From positions 372,001 to 436,000 of the forward strand of contig CACVBU010000612.1 of NCBI GenBank assembly GCA_902728285.1: DNA of 64,000 nucleotides, written 5' to 3'. The notes under the pieces were generated by a model. That model was given only the letters and a program-made list of their open reading frames with translations, ran no database searches and was not told where the DNA came from. Below, in pieces: positions 1 through 64,000 of the stretch. The translations under genes were made by a program, and so were the position numbers. Each line of letters begins with the position of its first letter. Position 1 is the stretch's first letter. Origin of the DNA: Clytia hemisphaerica. Its lineage: Eukaryota; Cnidaria; Hydrozoa; Leptothecata; Clytiidae.

Positions 1-45274
<45,274 letters not shown>

Positions 45275-46300
45275 CTTGCCATTTCTGTGTTTATGTATTC
45301 GGCTGCCGTATTAATTAAAACTTCTTCTCGACCAGATAGATCTTCATTGGCCAATGTAAAGTCGACATGACGTAATGTCTACTGATTTCTCAAAAACGGA
45401 CTATACGTCACGATTCCACTTTGCGACTTTTTCGAATGTTATTAGCCCAGGTTTATTGGGGCTCGAAACATTCGATTTTTTGACGTCACTTTAAACTTTC
45501 GAAGCTCCTGCGGTAGGCGACAATATCGAATTTGCGTCAAAATACTTGAAAGGCTTCTATTTTCAAAAATCGTCAAAGTGGAACTCACTAAGAAACGGGA
45601 TAGAAAATCCCGGTTTTTGGTGAGTTGCTCGCTATCGAAGCTCCTGGCAGTAGCGAAAATATCGAATTGGCGTCAAAACACTTGAAAAGCTTCTTTTTTT
45701 TCGAAAATTATCATCAAAGTGGTACTCACTGAGAAACAGGATAAAAAATCCCGGTTTTTGGTGAGGTGCTCGCTAATCGATATATAAGGGGGTGGGTGGC
45801 AAATTTTTTTTTCCGTAAAGAAATCAAAGACTGACACCCAGAAGCATGAATTTTCTAACTTGCCTATAATCTATAATTCATATTTTGTTTTTTACTTGTA
45901 CACTGTAACTTGCCTATACCCAACACACGGTTTTTTTATTTTTGATCATTCTGGAAAAAGGAATGGTTCGAGGAAATAGCTCTGGTCGTCTGGTACAGGC
46001 AAGCTAAAACAAGCTCCGGGAATTAGATTACGGTATTTTACAACTTTCAGGTCCCGATAAGTTCATTCAAGGGTTAAACGAAGCAAATAGACTAATCATG
46101 AAAAGTAAAAATTGAATCTCTCCCAGGGAAATGAATTCTTAAAATTTGTTAAAAATCTCCCTGGTTCAGTTAAGACAATGAAAAGTGCATCGATTTTTAA
46201 AAGAACGTTAAAATCTATTCAACAGTTAGTATAAAGTAAAGAAAAATTATCTAAGTAGTGTAAATTTACAAAATTGTAAATAGTTTAGAAAAAGGGATAT
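45275..46300. promoter_or_regulatory. BEACH-gene upstream region / SMC1 3' flank with tandem duplication
   Basis: The only intergenic DNA in the window. It must hold the BEACH-gene promoter and the SMC1 3' end. A unit of about 140 bp ('tcgaagctcctg(c/g)...gcaa/gaaatatcgaatt...cttgaaa...aaatcccggtttttggtgag') occurs twice in tandem at about 45495-45640 and 45641-45775. No TATA box is obvious. Confidence 0.5.
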
Positions 46301-63056
<16,756 letters not shown>

Positions 63057-63185
63057 CTAAACAAAGTGAATTAGAGAAGAAAAACAGTAGCGATACACTT
63101 CAATAGCCTATCAGATATTCAAATGGCACAATCTAAAGTTCTAAAGTAGCAAGCTTGTCTCTACATCAGATGCAAAATAATCAAT

Positions 63186-63569
63186 TACCTTATCGGCCCT
63201 TTTTACACCGGCCCTTATTGGCTAATTACCTAAAAGCGGCGCTAATTTTTGACCATTTTTCCTCAATTTAAAGGATTTTAGGCATGATTAAAGGATGAAA
63301 ACTATCCATTTTTTTACTCATATCCAAAACTTCACGAAAATCAATGAGTTTCAATGGAATTTTATAGTTTAATACTGAAAGATGACATTTTAACGTAAAT
63401 TTTAGTTAATACTTACTGTTTTGAAGCCTGAATAGCGATTTTTACAAGTTTTGGCGTTATTTACGGCCATAATTGGCGTAAGCCCAAAATTAGGCTGTGG
63501 CGGAATAAGGGCCGGCGTAAAAGGGGCCGGCGTTAAATTAGAACCGGCGTAAAAAGGGCCGATAAGGTA
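63186..63569. mobile_element. MITE of the TACCTTAT family with 'ccggc' iterations
   Basis: 384 bp. Ends TACCTTATCGGCCCTTTTTACACCGG and CCGGCGTAAAAAGGGCCGATAAGGTA. Words such as 'gccggcgtaaaa(a)gggcc', 'ggcccttattggc' and 'ggcgt(t)a' recur near both ends, with a 150-bp AT-rich core. Same termini as 14239-14410. Confidence 0.85.
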
Positions 63570-64000
63570 GTAAATACTATCTATAAATAGCGAACTTTCA
63601 TTACCGGACACTAAACTGTTTCCCTGATAATGTTCGCTCAAAGTGTCCGCTATATTTCATTCATGATGAAATGAAATTTTTAGAGGCATGATAAAACACA
63701 ATCAAAACTTGGTTTAGTAGATAATTTCCTCGGCAGCAACGAGGCTTGTAATTGTAGACCTTTAATTTTAAAGCCAATTTCTATCCATTTCTAAAGTTTC
63801 ATTTTTAAGTCTATATTTGTTTTTATGATAACGTAATAGCCGAAGTACAGGCGAATTCACAACCCAAACCGACAGAGCTCCTCAATTTCCAAAGCTATTA
63901 AGCTCAAGTAAAATATGAGTAATGATATTCCAACCATCATACCACGATGGTTAAAATTCCGACCATCATACCACGATGGTTAAAATTCCGACCATCATAC
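63570..64000. other. SMC1 intron up to window edge, ending in a tandem repeat
   Basis: No exon is recognisable. From about 63926 to the edge the 29-mer 'ccgaccatcataccacgatggttaaaatt' repeats at least 2.5 times. Each unit contains the dyad accatc/gatggt. The array continues past the edge. Confidence 0.7.

Overview
This is an AT-rich animal nuclear genome segment, not bacterial or viral. It holds two large, intron-rich genes on the minus strand. One is a neurobeachin/LRBA-type BEACH gene (45 complete coding exons traced, start codon at 45274, continuing off the left edge). The other is the cohesin ATPase SMC1 (20 exons traced, stop codon at 46301, beginning off the right edge). They lie head-to-tail with about 1 kb between the SMC1 stop and the BEACH-gene start. 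The exon structure, intronless class-A GPCR cluster, Penelope-like element, 2A-bearing L2/CR1-like LINE and dense MITEs suggest an early-branching metazoan. A cnidarian is my first guess and a sponge is possible; the species cannot be fixed from this sequence.

Layout: 1-45274 is the BEACH gene. Its introns contain (a) a full-length plus-strand LINE at 2126-6231 with an 11-bp target-site duplication; (b) a cluster of four intact single-exon rhodopsin-like GPCR genes and one GPCR remnant (10954-18771) in the intron before the PH-BEACH exons; (c) a two-exon gene (21587-25619) for a protein of about 1257 aa joining a PD-(D/E)XK-type nuclease core to an SF1-helicase-like P-loop NTPase, in another intron; and (d) many inverted-repeat elements, densest at 38.6-44.9 kb. 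45275-46300 is the short intergenic stretch, with a tandem duplication. 46301-63056 is SMC1. Its introns hold a plus-strand single-exon coiled-coil gene (48233-49684), a Penelope-like retroelement with inverted arms (50473-55901) that is itself split by a 2.3-kb insertion, a tRNA-Ser(GCT) gene at 59164-59245 and several MITEs.

Exon joins were checked by reading frame: every listed BEACH-gene and SMC1 exon keeps phase through GT/AG sites. The translated exons total about 2201 and 663 residues.

The most interesting items are the nested nuclease-helicase gene, the nested divergent GPCR cluster, a 2A-like ribosome-skipping motif in the LINE, a set of MITEs whose interiors are iterated copies of their own terminal words, a filled/empty-site pair that proves one MITE insertion, and two exon-like but frame-breaking segments in SMC1 introns.
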